This document shows, in pieces, positions 44,370 through 55,984 of a stretch of DNA of 64,000 nucleotides (position 1 is the stretch's first letter; every line of letters begins with the position of its first letter). The position numbers and the translations under genes were made by a program. The DNA comes from Cynocephalus volans (Eukaryota; Chordata; Mammalia; Dermoptera; Cynocephalidae): positions 65,333,852 to 65,397,851 of the forward strand of contig NC_084463.1 in NCBI RefSeq assembly GCF_027409185.1, written 5' to 3'. Under the pieces are notes generated by a model that made no database searches, was not told the origin of the DNA, and saw only the letters and a program-made list of their open reading frames with translations.

Positions 44370-45963
44370 TTTTTGTTTTAATGATAAGTTGAATTTTTAT
44401 TTTTTTTATTTATTTTTATTTTTTAAATTTTTTAATTTTACTTCTTAAAATACATTGTACTTGATTTTCATGCCCCTTTACCCATTCCTCACCTCCCCCA
44501 CCACCATATCTGTTCACTTGACTTAATAGTTCAAGGAATTTTTGTGGTTATTCAGTCTTCTTCCCCTCACCACCACTCTTTGTTTGTGTGTTTATTTATT
44601 TATTTTTAGCTCCCACAAATAAGTGAGAACATGTAGTATTTCTCTTTCCGTGCCTGACTTGTTTCACTTAATATAATTTTCTCTAAGTCCATCCATGTTG
44701 TTGTGAATGGTAGTATTTCATTCTTTTTTATAGCAAGTAATATTCCATTGTGTAGATGTACCACAGTTTCCTTATCCACTCATCTGATAATGGACATTTG
44801 GGCTGGGTCCACCTCTTGGCTATTGTAAATAGAGCTGCAATAAACATTGGAGTACAGGTATCCCATCGGCGTGATGATTTCCATTCCTCTGGGTATATTC
44901 CCAGCAATGGAATTGCTGGGTAATATGGTAGATCTATCTGTAATTGTTTGAGGAAACTTCATATCATTTTCAATAAAGGCTGCACCATTTTGCAGGCCCA
45001 CCAACAGTGAATGAGAGTTCCTTTTTCTTTGCAACCTCTCCAGCACTTATTCTCAGTCTTTTGAATGTTAGCCATCCTAACTGGAGTGAGATGGAATCTC
45101 AAAATGGTCTTAATTTCCATTTCGCAGATGTGGAGTGAGGTTGAGCATTTTTTCATGTGTCTGTTGGCCATTCATATATCTTCCTTTGAAAAATGCCTAT
45201 TCAGCTCTTTTGCCCATCTTTTGATTGGGTTAATTGTTTTTTTGCTGTAAAGTTTGAGTTCCTTGTGTATTCTGGATATTAATCCTTTGTCAGATACATA
45301 TATTGCAAAAATTTTCTACCACTCTGTTGGTTGTTTTTTTACTCTGTTGATTATTTCTTTTGCTGTGTGGAAGCTTTTCAGTTTGATATAATCCCATTTG
45401 TTTATTATACCTTTAGTTGCCTGCACTTTTGGGGTTTTTATTCATGAATTCTGTGCCCACTCCTACTTCCTAGAGTGTTTCCCCTATGTCTTCTTTAAGA
45501 AGTTTTATTGTTTCAGGATGTATATTTAATTCTTTAATCCATTTTGAGTTGATTTCAGTATATGGTGAAAGGAACAGGTCTAATCTCATTCTCCTACATA
45601 TGAATATCCAGTTTTCCCAGCACCCCTTGTTAAAAAGCAGTCTCTTCCCCAGCATATAGATTTGCTGCCTTTGTCAAAGATCAGATGGCTGTAGGCGTAT
45701 GGATTGATTTCTGGGTTCTCTATTCTATTCCATTGATCTCTGTGTCTATTTTTATGCCAGTACCATGTTGTTTTGGTTATTATAGCTTTGTAAAACAGTT
45801 TTAGTCAGGTTGTGTTATGCTTCCAGCTTTCTTTTTTTTTTGCTCAGGATTGCTTTGGCTATATGTGGTCTTTCGTTGTTCCATAGAAACGTCTCCATAT
45901 CTTTTTCCATCTCAGAGAAAAATGTCATTGGAATTTTGATGGGGATTGCATTGTATCTATAAA

Positions 45964-47140
45964 TCACTTGGGTAATATGGACATTTTAACAATGTTAATC
46001 CTTCCAATCCAAGAGCATGGGATACCTTTCCATCTTCTTGTGTCCTCTTTATTTTCTCTCAACAGTGGTTTGTAGTTCTCTTCGTAGAGATTTTTCACAT
46101 CCTTAGTCAGCTTTATTCCTAAGTATTTTATTTTTTTGGTGGCTACTGTAAATGGGCTAGCTTTCTTGATTTCTTTTTCTCCATGTTCACTGGTGGAGTA
46201 TAGAAATGCTACTGATTTTTGTGTGTTGATTTTGTATCCTGCTACTTTGCTGAAATCATTTATCAACTCTAGGTGTTTTTTTACAGAAGCTTTAGGCCAT
46301 TCAATATATAGGATCATATTGTCCACAAAAAGGGACAGCTTGACTTCATCCTTTCCAATCTGGACGCCCTTTATTTCCTTTTCTTCTCTGATTGCTCTGG
46401 CTAGTACTTCTAACACTATTTTGAATAGGAGTGGCAAGAGTGGGCATCCTTGTCCAGTTCCTGCTTTTAAGGAAAAAGCTTTCAGGTTTTCCCCATTCAG
46501 GATGATATTGGCAGTGGGCTTATCGTATATGGCTTTAATTATGTTGAGATAATTTCCATCTTGCCTAACTTGTGGAGAGGCTTTATCGTGAAAGGATGTT
46601 GAATTTTGCAAATGCTTTTTCTGCATCAATAGAGATGAGCATGTGGTTTTTGTCTTTGCTTTTATTAACGTGGTGTATCACATTTATTGATTTGTGTATG
46701 TTGAACCAACCTTGCATCCCTGAGAAGAATCCCACTTGACCATGGTGCATAATTTTGTGTATGTGTTGATGTATTCTGCTAGCTAGTATTTTATTAAGGA
46801 TTTTTGCATCTATATTCATCAAAGATATTGGCCTGTAGTTTTCTGTTTTTGATGCATCTTTGTCTGGTTTTGGTATCAGGGTGTTATTTGCCTCATAGAA
46901 TGAGTTTGGGAGAATGGCCTCTGTTTCAATCTTTTGGAACAGTTTGTAGAGAATTGGTGTCAGTTTCTCCTTGAAGATTTGGTAGAACTCTGCAGTGAAC
47001 CCATCCGGTCCTGGGCTTTTCTTTGTTGGGAGCCGATTGATAAGAGCTTCAATCTCTTTTATTTTTATTGGTCTGTTCAGATATTCTATATCTTCTTGGC
47101 TCAGTTTTGGTAATTTGTATGCATCCAGAAATTTATCCAT
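45964..47140 (-). pseudogene. L1 ORF2 fragment, reverse transcriptase (inactive motif)
   Basis: Two frames (47140-46583 and 46629-45964) joined by a frameshift near 46600. The first has [14 protein letters not shown] and [20 protein letters not shown]. The second has [20 protein letters not shown] and the catalytic loop as FVDN, with D replaced by N. A further ORF2 fragment with the cysteine-rich end is at 45171-44959. Confidence 0.85.
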
Positions 47141-48224
47141 TTCCTCAAGATTTTCAAGTTTGTTGGCATATAGATGTTTTTAGTAGTTTCTAATGTTTCC
47201 TTGTACTTCTGAGGTGTCAGTTGTAATACCACCTTTTTCATTTCTAATTTTTGTTATTTGGGTCTTTTCTTTTCTTAGTTAATCTTGCTAAAGATTTATC
47301 AATTTTATTTACCTTTTCAAATAACAAACTTTTTGTTTCATTGACATTTTGTAATGTTTTTGGGGTTTCTATTTCATTCTGTTCTGCTCTGATCTTATTT
47401 CCTTCCATCTACTAACTTTAGGTTTGGATTGTTCTTGTTTTTCTAGATCTTTAAGGTGAAGTGTTAGGTTGTTTATTTGCCATCTTTCCATTCTTCTAAA
47501 GTAAGCATTTAGTGCGATAAAATTTCCCCTTCATACTGCTTTTGCAGTATCCCACAGTTTTTGGTATGATGTGTCATTATTTTCATTAGTTTCAAGAAAT
47601 TTTTAAATTTTCTTTGTAATTTCTTCTTGGACCCACATGTCATTAAGTAGAATGTTGTTTAATTTCCATGTGTTTGTATAGTTTTCAGAAATTAATTTAT
47701 TATTGATTTCTAATTTTAATCCATTGTGATCAGAAAAAATACATGGAAAAATTCCAATATTTTTGAATTTGTTGAGACTTCAACATGTGGTCTATCCTGG
47801 AGAACATTTGTGACCTAACATGTGGTCTATCCTGGAGAATGTTCCATGTGCTGATGAGAAGAATGAATATTCTGTAGTTGTTGGATGGAATGTTCTGTAG
47901 ATATCTTCCAAGTCCAATTAGTCTAAAGTATTGTTTAGATCTTGTGTTTCTGTTAATTTTTGCCTAGATGATCTGTCCAATGATGAGAGAGGGGTGTTCA
48001 GGTCCCCTGCTATTATGGTGTTAGTGTCTATCTCTTTCTATAGATCTAATAGTGTTTGCTTTGTAAATATGGCTGCTCCAACATTAGGTGTGTATATATT
48101 TATGATTATTATGTGTTCTTGATGCATAGATACTTTTATCATTATATAGTGGCCTTCTTTATATCTTTTTTATGGTTTTTGCTTTAAAGTCTATTTTATC
48201 TGATATAAGAATAGTTATTCCAGC

Positions 48225-48437
48225 TCATTTTTCATTTCTATTTGCATGATATATCTTTTGCCATCCTTTCACTCTTAGTCTATGTGTGTCTTTACAGGTC
48301 AAGTGAGTCTCTTGAAGACAGCATGTTGTTGGGTCCATCTTTTTAATCCAGTCAATCAGTCTGTGTGTTTTGAATGGGGCATTTAATCCCTTTACATTTA
48401 GAGTTATTATTGAAAGGTGTTGATTTACTCCTAGCAT
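48225..48437 (-). pseudogene. L1 ORF2 fragment, endonuclease start
   Basis: 70 codons: MLGVNQHLSIITLNVKGLN (the ORF2 start with the catalytic Asn), then CCLQETHLTCKDTHRLRVKG with the catalytic Glu. A stop follows at NRNEK, where the family usually continues. Confidence 0.82.
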
Positions 48438-48729
48438 TTTACTGATTTTTGTTTAGATATCTTAAGTACCTCTTGTTCCTTTCTAATTTTATTTGTCTTC
48501 TGTATTTGTTGGTTTCTTGGGGTGATAGATAAACTATTTTTTTTCTCTTTTGTTAGCATGTATGTTTTGCTGATAGGTATTGTTCTTTTTTGTGTATTCA
48601 TGGCAGTGATGGTTGTTTTTGTGGTATCAAACCTAGTACTTTCTTGAGAATTTCTTGTAGGGCTGGTCATGTGGTAGTAAACTCCCACAGATTTTGTTTG
48701 TCTGAGAAATATACTATTTGTCCTTCATT

Positions 48730-49617
48730 TCAGAAGGATAGCCTTGTTGGGTAAAGTATTCTTGGCTTGCAATTTTTGTCCTTTAGTGTTTTGAATATAT
48801 CATCCCACTTTTTTCTGGCTTTTGGGGTTTCTGGTGAAAAGTCTGATGTTATTCTTATTGGGACTCCCTTATAGGTGACTTGCTGCTTCTCTCTTGCAGC
48901 TTTTAATACTCTCTCTTTGTTTTTGAGTTTTGTCAGTTTGATTATCACATCTTAGAGAGGATCTTTTTGGGTTGAATGTGTTTGGTGATCTTTGGCATTC
49001 CTGAATCTGGAGATCAGTGACTTTCCTGTACCTGGGAAGTTTTCTGCTATCATTTCATTGAATATGTTTTCAATTCCATTTCCTTTTTCTTCCCTTTCTG
49101 GAATACCCATGATTCGGATATTTGAGGGCTTAAGTTGTCAGTTGTCTCTCTTAGATTTTCTTCATTTTTTGTGATTTTTTTTCTTTTTTCTGGTCTGCTT
49201 ATGATAATTCAAACAGCCTGTCTTCAAGGTCAGAAATTCTCTCTTCTGCTTGTTTAAGTCTGCCAGTTAAACTCTCTGTTGTGTTTTTTATTTTGTTGAA
49301 TGAATCCTTCAGCTCCACAAGCTCAGCTACATTCTTTTTCAAGGTGTTGATTTCCTGTGCATTTCTTCTTTTAGATTCTGTATATTTTTTCTCATTTCAT
49401 TGTGTTGTTTAACTGAGTTTTCTTGTATCTCATTTAGTTTCCTTAGAATAGTTACTCTAAATTCCTTGTCTGTCATTTCAAAGACTTCCTGTACTATAGG
49501 ATCTAGCACTTGAAAGTTATTAATTTCCTTGGTGGTGATGTACTTTCTTGATTTTTCATATTTCTGGTATCTTTCCTTTGGTGTTTTATCATTGTGGCAG
49601 GGGGTATCACAGTCCAC
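48730..49617 (-). pseudogene. L1 ORF1 remnant
   Basis: The N-terminal part (49617-49339, 92 codons) has the coiled-coil region EMTDKEFRVTILRKLNEIQE. The C-terminal part (48948-48730) has IIKLTKLKNKERVLKAAREK and ends RILYPTRLSF. The middle is interrupted by stops. Confidence 0.8.
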
Positions 49618-49639
49618 TCATTTCACCCTGATGTCTGGC

Positions 49640-50380
49640 TAGGATCCTGAAGGGACTGCCACTTCTGGGCTGCAGAAACTAGCCTGGGTCAGAAATCCCA
49701 CGCTGCCTGCCTTCTTCCACATGGCTGACTCAGGGTGTGGGGTCCCCAAGCCTCTTAGGACTCTCCTGGTGGCAGGGAGGGTCTGGGCCAGAAGTCCTGC
49801 CCCACCTGCATTCTCCAGCTGGGCTGGCTCAGTGTGTGGGGACACAGAGGCTCTTAAGTCACTCTCAGAGGCAGGGACCAGCCTGGGCTGGAAGTCCCAC
49901 CTCCCCACCTTCTTCGGGATGGCTGACTCAAGCTGTGGGTGATCACAGCCTGTTAAGTCACTCTTGGAGGTGGGGACTGGCCTGGACCGGAAGTCCCTCC
50001 TCACCTGCCTCCTCTAGCTTGGCTGGCTTGGGGTGTGGAGGCTCCGAGCCTCTTAATTCACTCACAGAGGCAGGGACCATCCTGGGCCAGAAGTCCTGCC
50101 CCATCTCTTTTCTCCTGTTCGGCTGGCTTGGGGTATGTGGGCTCAGAGACTCTTAAGTCACTCTAGGAGACAGGGACTGGCCTGGGCTGGAAGTCCCTCC
50201 CCACCTGCCTTCTCCAGCTTGGCTGGCTTAGGGTGTGGGAGCCCCAAGGCTGCTAGGTCTCTCCCAGCAGTGGGATTGGCTGGGCCGGAATTCCCACTCA
50301 GCCTGCCTTCTCTGGCCTGGCAGGCTTGGGTCATTTGGGCCCAGAAGCTCTAAAGTCTCTCTGTGGAATGAGGAGCAACC
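49640..50380 (-). repeat. L1 5' UTR tandem array, seven or more ~100-bp units
   Basis: The anchor GAAGTCC (or variants) falls at 49692, 49791, 49891, 49990, 50090, 50190 and 50288, a period of 98-100 bp. Each unit contains a CTGGGC-GGAAGTCC block, a TGGCTGGCT(T/C) block, TCTTAAGTCACTC and CAGGGAC. These units share no obvious sequence with the 137-bp array of L1 number 1. Confidence 0.88.
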
Positions 50381-50511
50381 TGAACTGGGGTACCACGGTG
50401 GGCAGCTCCCATCCACTCAAGTGAAGATCTCGGGCCCTCCATTGCTGCTCCTCAGTAGCTGCAAATTGGTTGCTCTGTGGGAGAGAGCAACACCAGGAAC
50501 CCACTACTCTG

Positions 50512-50519
50512 CCATCTTG
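50512..50519 (-). promoter_or_regulatory. YY1-like site at the L1 number 2 5' end
   Basis: Minus-strand CAAGATGG, five bases inside the 5' boundary set by the target-site duplication. Confidence 0.55.
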
Positions 50520-50589
50520 ACCGGAACTCAACTATGACCCATTTTTAGAAAAATGAAAAACAAACAAACAAACAAACAAAAAAACAGTG

Positions 50590-50705
50590 AGGGATGGCCA
50601 GTTAACTCGGTTAGTTAGAGCACAGTGTTAGTAACAGCGAAGTCAAGAGTTCAGATCCCCATACCGGACAGCCACAAGAAAATATAAATAAATAAATAAA
50701 TAAAT
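50590..50705 (+). mobile_element. tRNA-Ile-like monomeric SINE
   Basis: GGATGGCCAGTTAACTCGG, then TTAGTTAGAGCACAGTGTTA and a B-box-like GAGTTCAGATCCCC, with an (AAAT)n tail. Clearly a tRNA-Ile-like unit. Confidence 0.85.
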
Positions 50706-50820
50706 TCAGAGCACTTCTGATGTGTCTTCCACTTTATTTACTTTATCTCCCTTCCATGCCCTTTCATCTTCTTTTCAGGCAGCACACAATACAATTGCCC
50801 CAAATACCTACATTCATATC

Positions 50821-50962
50821 TTTTTTTTTTTTTTTTTTTTTGTCTTTTTCGTGACCAGCACTCAGCCAGTGAGTGCACCATCCATTCCTGTATAGGATCC
50901 ATGGCAGAAGCATCGCTGTGCTCCCAGCGCTGCACTCTCCCAGGTGCGCCAGGGGCTCGGCC
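50821..50962 (-). mobile_element. tRNA-derived SINE, CACGAAAAAGAC class
   Basis: Minus orientation: GGGGCCGAGCCCCTGGCGCA at the start and CACGAAAAAGAC plus poly-A at the end (plus: poly-T from 50821). A short CATATC duplication flanks it. Same class as the copies at 10639 and 35333. Confidence 0.88.
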
Positions 50963-51047
50963 CCATATCCTATTAAATTTTCACATCATCATATGGTTTA
51001 CACATTTTCTTCTTTGGTACTTGTCCAGATTTAGATTAGTTTTTATA

Positions 51048-51159
51048 GGGCTCGTCAGTTAGCTCAGCCAGTTAAAGTAGGGTGCTGATAACATCAAGGT
51101 TCAAAGTTTGATACCTTTACTGACCAGCTGCAAAATAATAATAATAATAAATAAATAAC
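51048..51159 (+). mobile_element. tRNA-Ile-like monomeric SINE
   Basis: GGGCTCGTCAGTTAGCTCAG, then GGTGCTGATAACATCAAGG and a decayed B box, tail (AAT)n/(AAAT)n. Confidence 0.8.
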
Positions 51160-51335
51160 AAACTTTTAAAAATTATCACTGAAAAAAGTTTTATTATTAA
51201 AGTAAAAATTTTTAAGTTGATATGAGTGGAAAAGTTTACTGAGATACTCAGATCTGAGCTAAAATCAATGTACATGTGTCAAAATTAGTGCTTTGTACTT
51301 TAAATATAAAGATATTTTAAAAATTTTTATGAAGA

Positions 51336-52232
51336 CCAATATTTTTAGCTTCACTATATAAGTGACAACATAAGGTATTTCTCTTTCTGTGCTTGGCTTA
51401 TTGTCTCCAAGCTCATCGATGCTGCTGCGAATGGCAGAATTCCATTTTTTTGTGACTCATTAGTATTCCATTTTGTATGTATACACACCACATTTTCTTT
51501 ATCTAATCATCTGTCGATGGACATTTAAGTTTATTGTACAGAAGTAGAGAGTATAACAACGGTTACTACAGACTGATAAGGGGAGATGAAAAGGGAGATG
51601 GGGAGATGGTGGTCAATGGATACAGAATTGTAGACAGGAAGAATGAGATCACATGTTCTATGACAATATAGGGTGACTACAGTCAACAACAAATTACTGC
51701 ATAAATTCAGGTAGCTAATTGAGAGGATTTTGAATATCTCCAACATAAAGAGCTGACAAACATTTGAGGTGATGGATATGCTAGATACCCTGATATGATC
51801 ACTGAACACTGTATAAATGGACCCAAATATCACATTGTACTCCACAAATATATACAATTATCATGGGTCAGTTAAGAAAAAAAAAATGAAAAAAAAAATG
51901 GAGAGAATAGTGGTTATCAGAGTCACATAAGGAGAGGAGGGGTGAATGAGGAGAGGTTGGTAAGCAGGTTGAATGTTACAAAGCTACAGTTAGATAGGAA
52001 GAATAAATTCTGCTGCTCTAGGGTGACTATAGTTACTAATACTGTATATTTCAAGATAGCCAGAGAAGAGGATCTTGAATGTTATAACCACAAAGGAAAG
52101 ATTAATGTTTAGGTGATAGATATGCTAATTATTCTGATGGGATCATTGTACAATATATGCATGTATTGAAACAATAAACTGTAATAAATGTAACAAAATG
52201 TAACAAAATTTATTTGTTAATAAATAAAACAA
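51336..52232 (+). mobile_element. Old L1 3' end with 5' inversion (twin priming)
   Basis: 51336-51536 is antisense L1 sequence from the end of ORF2 (plus: ATAAGTGACAACATAAGGTA). From 51537 the sequence is sense L1 3' UTR (AGAAGTAGAGAGTATAACAA, GACAATATAGGGTGACTACA), running to an A-rich end near 52232. The two parts adjoin in normal L1 order but are inverted relative to each other. Confidence 0.75.
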
Positions 52233-52797
52233 TAAATGGGGCTGGCCTGCCAAAAAGAAAAAAAAAAAAAGAAAAGAAAAGAAAAAGAAAAAGTACAATG
52301 AAAATTTTTTAAAAAGAAAAAAATAAATTAAATAAGTAGTTAATTTTAAAAATTTATGGAAAGATTCCTATGGTCTTTCAATTCTATCTTTCCACAAACT
52401 TTTTGAAGTACCCTATTAGACTCTCACAAATATTTGTCGATTACACTACTTAGAATGAGAAGCTCCAAAAATCTACCTTGAGACGAATTCTGTTTCTGAC
52501 AAAAAGCATCTCTGATTGCAACCATAGAGTCAATTAGACATCCTACTGCAAACCTATCAAAGTATCTGCCTCTGAACCTTTCTCTGCCACCTCTTCTATG
52601 GCAATGGAAGAATGGCTGTGCTCTTCACAAGGCCTAATTCCTCCACTTTTGCTCCAAATTTTGTCCCCTCTACTCAAGCTTACATTAGGACTGTGTTCTG
52701 CACTCGCACACATTTTATTCTGTATCATTAATCTTTTCTATCTATTGGCCGATTCTCATTAACAAAACCTTACTGTATCTAATTCATCTCTAACATA

Positions 52798-52845
52798 ATG
52801 ACGATGAAGATGACGATGATGACGATGATGATGATGATGATGTAA
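52798..52845. repeat. (GAT/GAC)n trinucleotide repeat
   Basis: About 48 bp of GAT and GAC triplets, ending with a run of GATs. Confidence 0.9.
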
Positions 52846-52934
52846 GACAGGGAAAAGAAGAGCAACAGTCAAAACAGAAATAAACATTCAGTAACTCCTA
52901 TTATCATTATTTCTCTCTTTACAGTCAAACTAAG

Positions 52935-53345
52935 TCATGGTACCCAGTTTTTGGTTAAACCCTAGACTAGGTGTTGCTGTGCAGGCAGTTTTTAGATGTG
53001 ATTAAGACATAAATCAATAGATTTTGAGTAAAGCAGATTACCTTCGATAATGTGAGCAGACCTCATGCAATCAGTTAAAGGTCTTAGAAAAGATTAAGAT
53101 GCCCTGGGGAGGAAGTAATTGTGCTTCCACGCAGCCTTCAGACTTGAAACTGCAACATCAACTCTTCCCTGGGCCTTCAGCCTCCTAGTCTACCCTGCAG
53201 TTTCCGGACTTGCCGGCCTCCTCAATCATGTGAGCCAATTTCTTAAAATCTCTTTAGATGGACAGATAGATATTTGGATATAAATACACAGATAAACTGG
53301 TTTTGTTTCTCTGGAAATCCTGACTAATGTACCCACTAAACAATC
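52935..53345 (+). mobile_element. Old LTR relic (ERVL/MaLR type)
   Basis: The blocks AAAGCAGATTACCTTCGATA, CAATCAGTTAAAGGTCTTAG, CAACATCAACTCTTCCCTGG and a TTTGTTTCTCTGGAAATCCTGACTAAT end match a common mammalian ERVL-class LTR. I am not sure of the subfamily. Confidence 0.6.
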
Positions 53346-53464
53346 TAAATCTTCCAATACAGTTGGCCTGTCTTTTTTGCTTGTTTAGTTATTAACATCC
53401 ATTATCTCAATAAATCATAGAATAATTCCTGAAACATAGTATATGCTCAAAAAATGTGATGTAA

Positions 53465-53632
53465 GGGCCAGCCCGTGGCTCACTTGGGAGAGTGTGGTGC
53501 TGATAACACCAAGGCCACGGGTTCAGATCCTACATAGGGATGGCCGGTTGCTCACTGGCTGAGCGTGGTGCAGACAACACCAAGCCAAGGGTTAAGATCC
53601 CCTTACTGGTTATCTTAAAAAAAAAAAAAAAA
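53465..53632 (+). mobile_element. Dimeric tRNA-derived SINE (CYN-like)
   Basis: First unit: GGGCCAGCCCGTGGCTCACT with GGTTCAGATCC. Second unit: GCCGGTTGCTCACTGGCTGA with GGTTAAGATCCCC, then a poly-A tail. Confidence 0.9.
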
Positions 53633-53639
53633 GTAATGA

Positions 53640-55984
53640 ACAGGTACAGTGTATACTACGGAGTAGAGATAAGGAATAGAAATGACTCTAATGGTCTCTA
53701 AAACCACTTTAACCATAATTCAGAAGCTTCTGTTCTGTTTTAGCCTAGAATATCTCTATCATTCATAATAAAAGTAATATGTCTCAAACCATTTACCCAT
53801 AGTTTATTTTTATTTTTCCAGGGGAAGGGGGAAACCTAAAAATCATAGTTTGGTGACTTTGTGTTTGTCATTCCATATTGTGGTAATCCATAAGTTTCAT
53901 AGTATTTATGTTTTAAACATAGTTACATTTAAGTGAAATTCTGCAACATTGCTATATACTCAACAAGAGCTGGAGACTATTAGTAGTCCAAGGTCCCAAG
54001 AAGTAACTATCTTCATAATAAAGCTTTACTTTGTGAAAACTTACCTTAATAATAACTTCTTCTTTGACTAGCCCCTAGTCAGACTCCAGATCCTCTGAGG
54101 ATATTTTTGCTCTCTTTCCATGTATGATTTACTTTATTGTATTTCATGTACCACAATACCATGTAACTAAAATAAGAAAAAAATTAAATAATCCATTCTG
54201 AAGCATGCTCAATTTTAGAAATGTATTTGGAAACCTTTCTTTTATGACGCAGATCCCTTAAAAAAATGAACCTCTCAGGATGCAGTTTTGAAAAGTGCGT
54301 ATCCACATGGATGGCACAGATTTTCTACACAATGAACAATATAACAGCAATTGTGATTTTTTAATGTGCTTGTGTACAGGTTTCAATTTCAGGAACGGAG
54401 GAAAGCGCATCCCCATGTCATTGCTAGCCTTCTGAATGAACTTCTAGTCAAGTGTACAACACAAAGAATGCTACTTTTACTTAAATATGCATTTAAGAAT
54501 CCCAGAATTTCCAAATGTAACTACAGAGGAGAATTTCAAAGTGATGAAAATGATTTTGTCTTAAAATCACATTTTTGCCAGTATCAGTGCCACTATTTTG
54601 CAGAATCAAAGTTGTCTGATTGTGGTGTCAGCATCTTTTATAGTAAATCTCTAAACTGAGATTTTTTAAACTGGGTTTTGCTCAAGGGTGTTTGTGTATT
54701 GGATGGGGTATGCAGGATGCTAGAAGGAAAGAAAAACTAAGACTAACCTGTATTTAATTATCAGGTTGTTAATGCTTAGTCTCTTCGCCCCTGCTTATCC
54801 ATTGCTAATAGCAGTTCAAGATCATAGTCTCTGGGCTGCCCATACATGGAAGGTCCCATCTTTATTTTCTGCAACTTTTATAGTTGTCCCTTCTCCTTTT
54901 TTGTGTATGGCTTCCCTCTCTTCTGAATTTCCTTCTAGCTATTTACTTCCTTTTTAACAAGATATCTTTGACTAACATGTAATAAAGACAACTTTACATG
55001 GTAAAATAAATGGAATTGTTTTCTTTTGTAACAGCTAATTGGAGGGGAATGGGTAGTTTCCAGTGCCTGAAAATTTCCATTTGCCCTTCTGCCGTCTTGG
55101 AAGGAAGAGAGGAATGCTGTAAAGCAAAGTGTCCTGGGTCTTCAGCACTTCAGAGCCAGTCAGAGGACACTGCTATGCCCTGAAACAAGTGTCCAGTGTC
55201 ATTCTTCCACCCACTTACCCTGCTTCTTGAGGCGCCAGAAGTTTGGAGCCTGTCTATGGGACAAAAGAAGTGAGGATGCTCATACAACAGAGCCAAGGTT
55301 GAGTGAGTTCTACATGCATGTGTGACTACGCTAAGAGATTCTAGTCAGGGCAGGGATGAGGATTCCAAATGGGTCAGAGAAGAAAAGTTCAGTCAGAAGT
55401 TTAGGATGGTGTTTGGGGCCACTACGATGAGCCACTGTGTGGTTTCTACTCAACAGCCCAATAAGTAAGTCTCTTCCTAGCCCAGGATGTCAGGTCACAG
55501 CTCTTTTGTTTACAGACCCAAGGATCTGGGATGAGCACTGGAGTGCTATGGCTGGAGATTTCCAGCATAATGTGGGGGAGACCCTTTTCCCAAATTCATC
55601 CCTAAGCAAAAAGTCAAACGTATGACTTAAATGTGGCTGCTGGTATCACTATTCATCTTCCTATTTCACAGCTTACCCACATCTGGGACATCTGAAGCTC
55701 TACAGTGACCAAGGGTACTGTGATCTTGGAGGACAACTGTCCACTACACTTCCCAACTTTCCCTGAGACTCTCCACTGCTGTAAAAACAAAAATCTTCAG
55801 TGTGGAATTCTGCACAAATAATACCACCCCATTTTCCAATCATTTATATATATTTTAAATGTTTTTGCTTTGTACCTTCAAAAATCACCCTTAGTAAAAG
55901 TTAAATGAAATTATCCTTTGTGATCATCTCTGGCATAGTAGGTATTCTCAGAAAGGAAAGCCTGCTAAGAAGAAAGCTTTGGTT
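53640..55984. other. Non-coding, no recognised feature
   Basis: No supported gene. A 97-codon frame at 54366-54659 (plus) has no recognisable domain, no repeat match, and no adjacent splice or promoter pattern, and is treated as chance. Confidence 0.35.

Larger units (their letters stand above)
44370..50524 (-). mobile_element. Full-length L1 number 2, ORFs broken
   Basis: 6.15 kb between perfect 16-bp target-site duplications. In L1 order: 5' end (CCGGTCAAGATGGCAGAG), 5' UTR array of about 100-bp units, ORF1 (about 49617-48730, broken), ORF2 (about 48437-44800, broken), 3' UTR and a T/A-rich tail. ORF and 3' sequences are close relatives of L1 number 1, but the 5' UTR array is not related. 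The reverse transcriptase loop reads [11 protein letters not shown] instead of [11 protein letters not shown], so a catalytic aspartate is lost. Confidence 0.93.

Noticed and set aside
49639..50353. Several frames of 70-140 codons on both strands, repetitive protein
   Set aside because: They are translations of the L1 5' UTR 100-bp monomers, which explains the periodic sequence; no coding signal of their own.
40397..50380. CRISPR-like array
   Set aside because: The two periodic regions are direct tandem units without spacers, inside L1 5' UTRs of a mammalian genome.
54366..54659. Plus-strand 97-codon frame
   Set aside because: No domain, no repeat match and no flanking gene structure; its length is within chance expectation for this much sequence.
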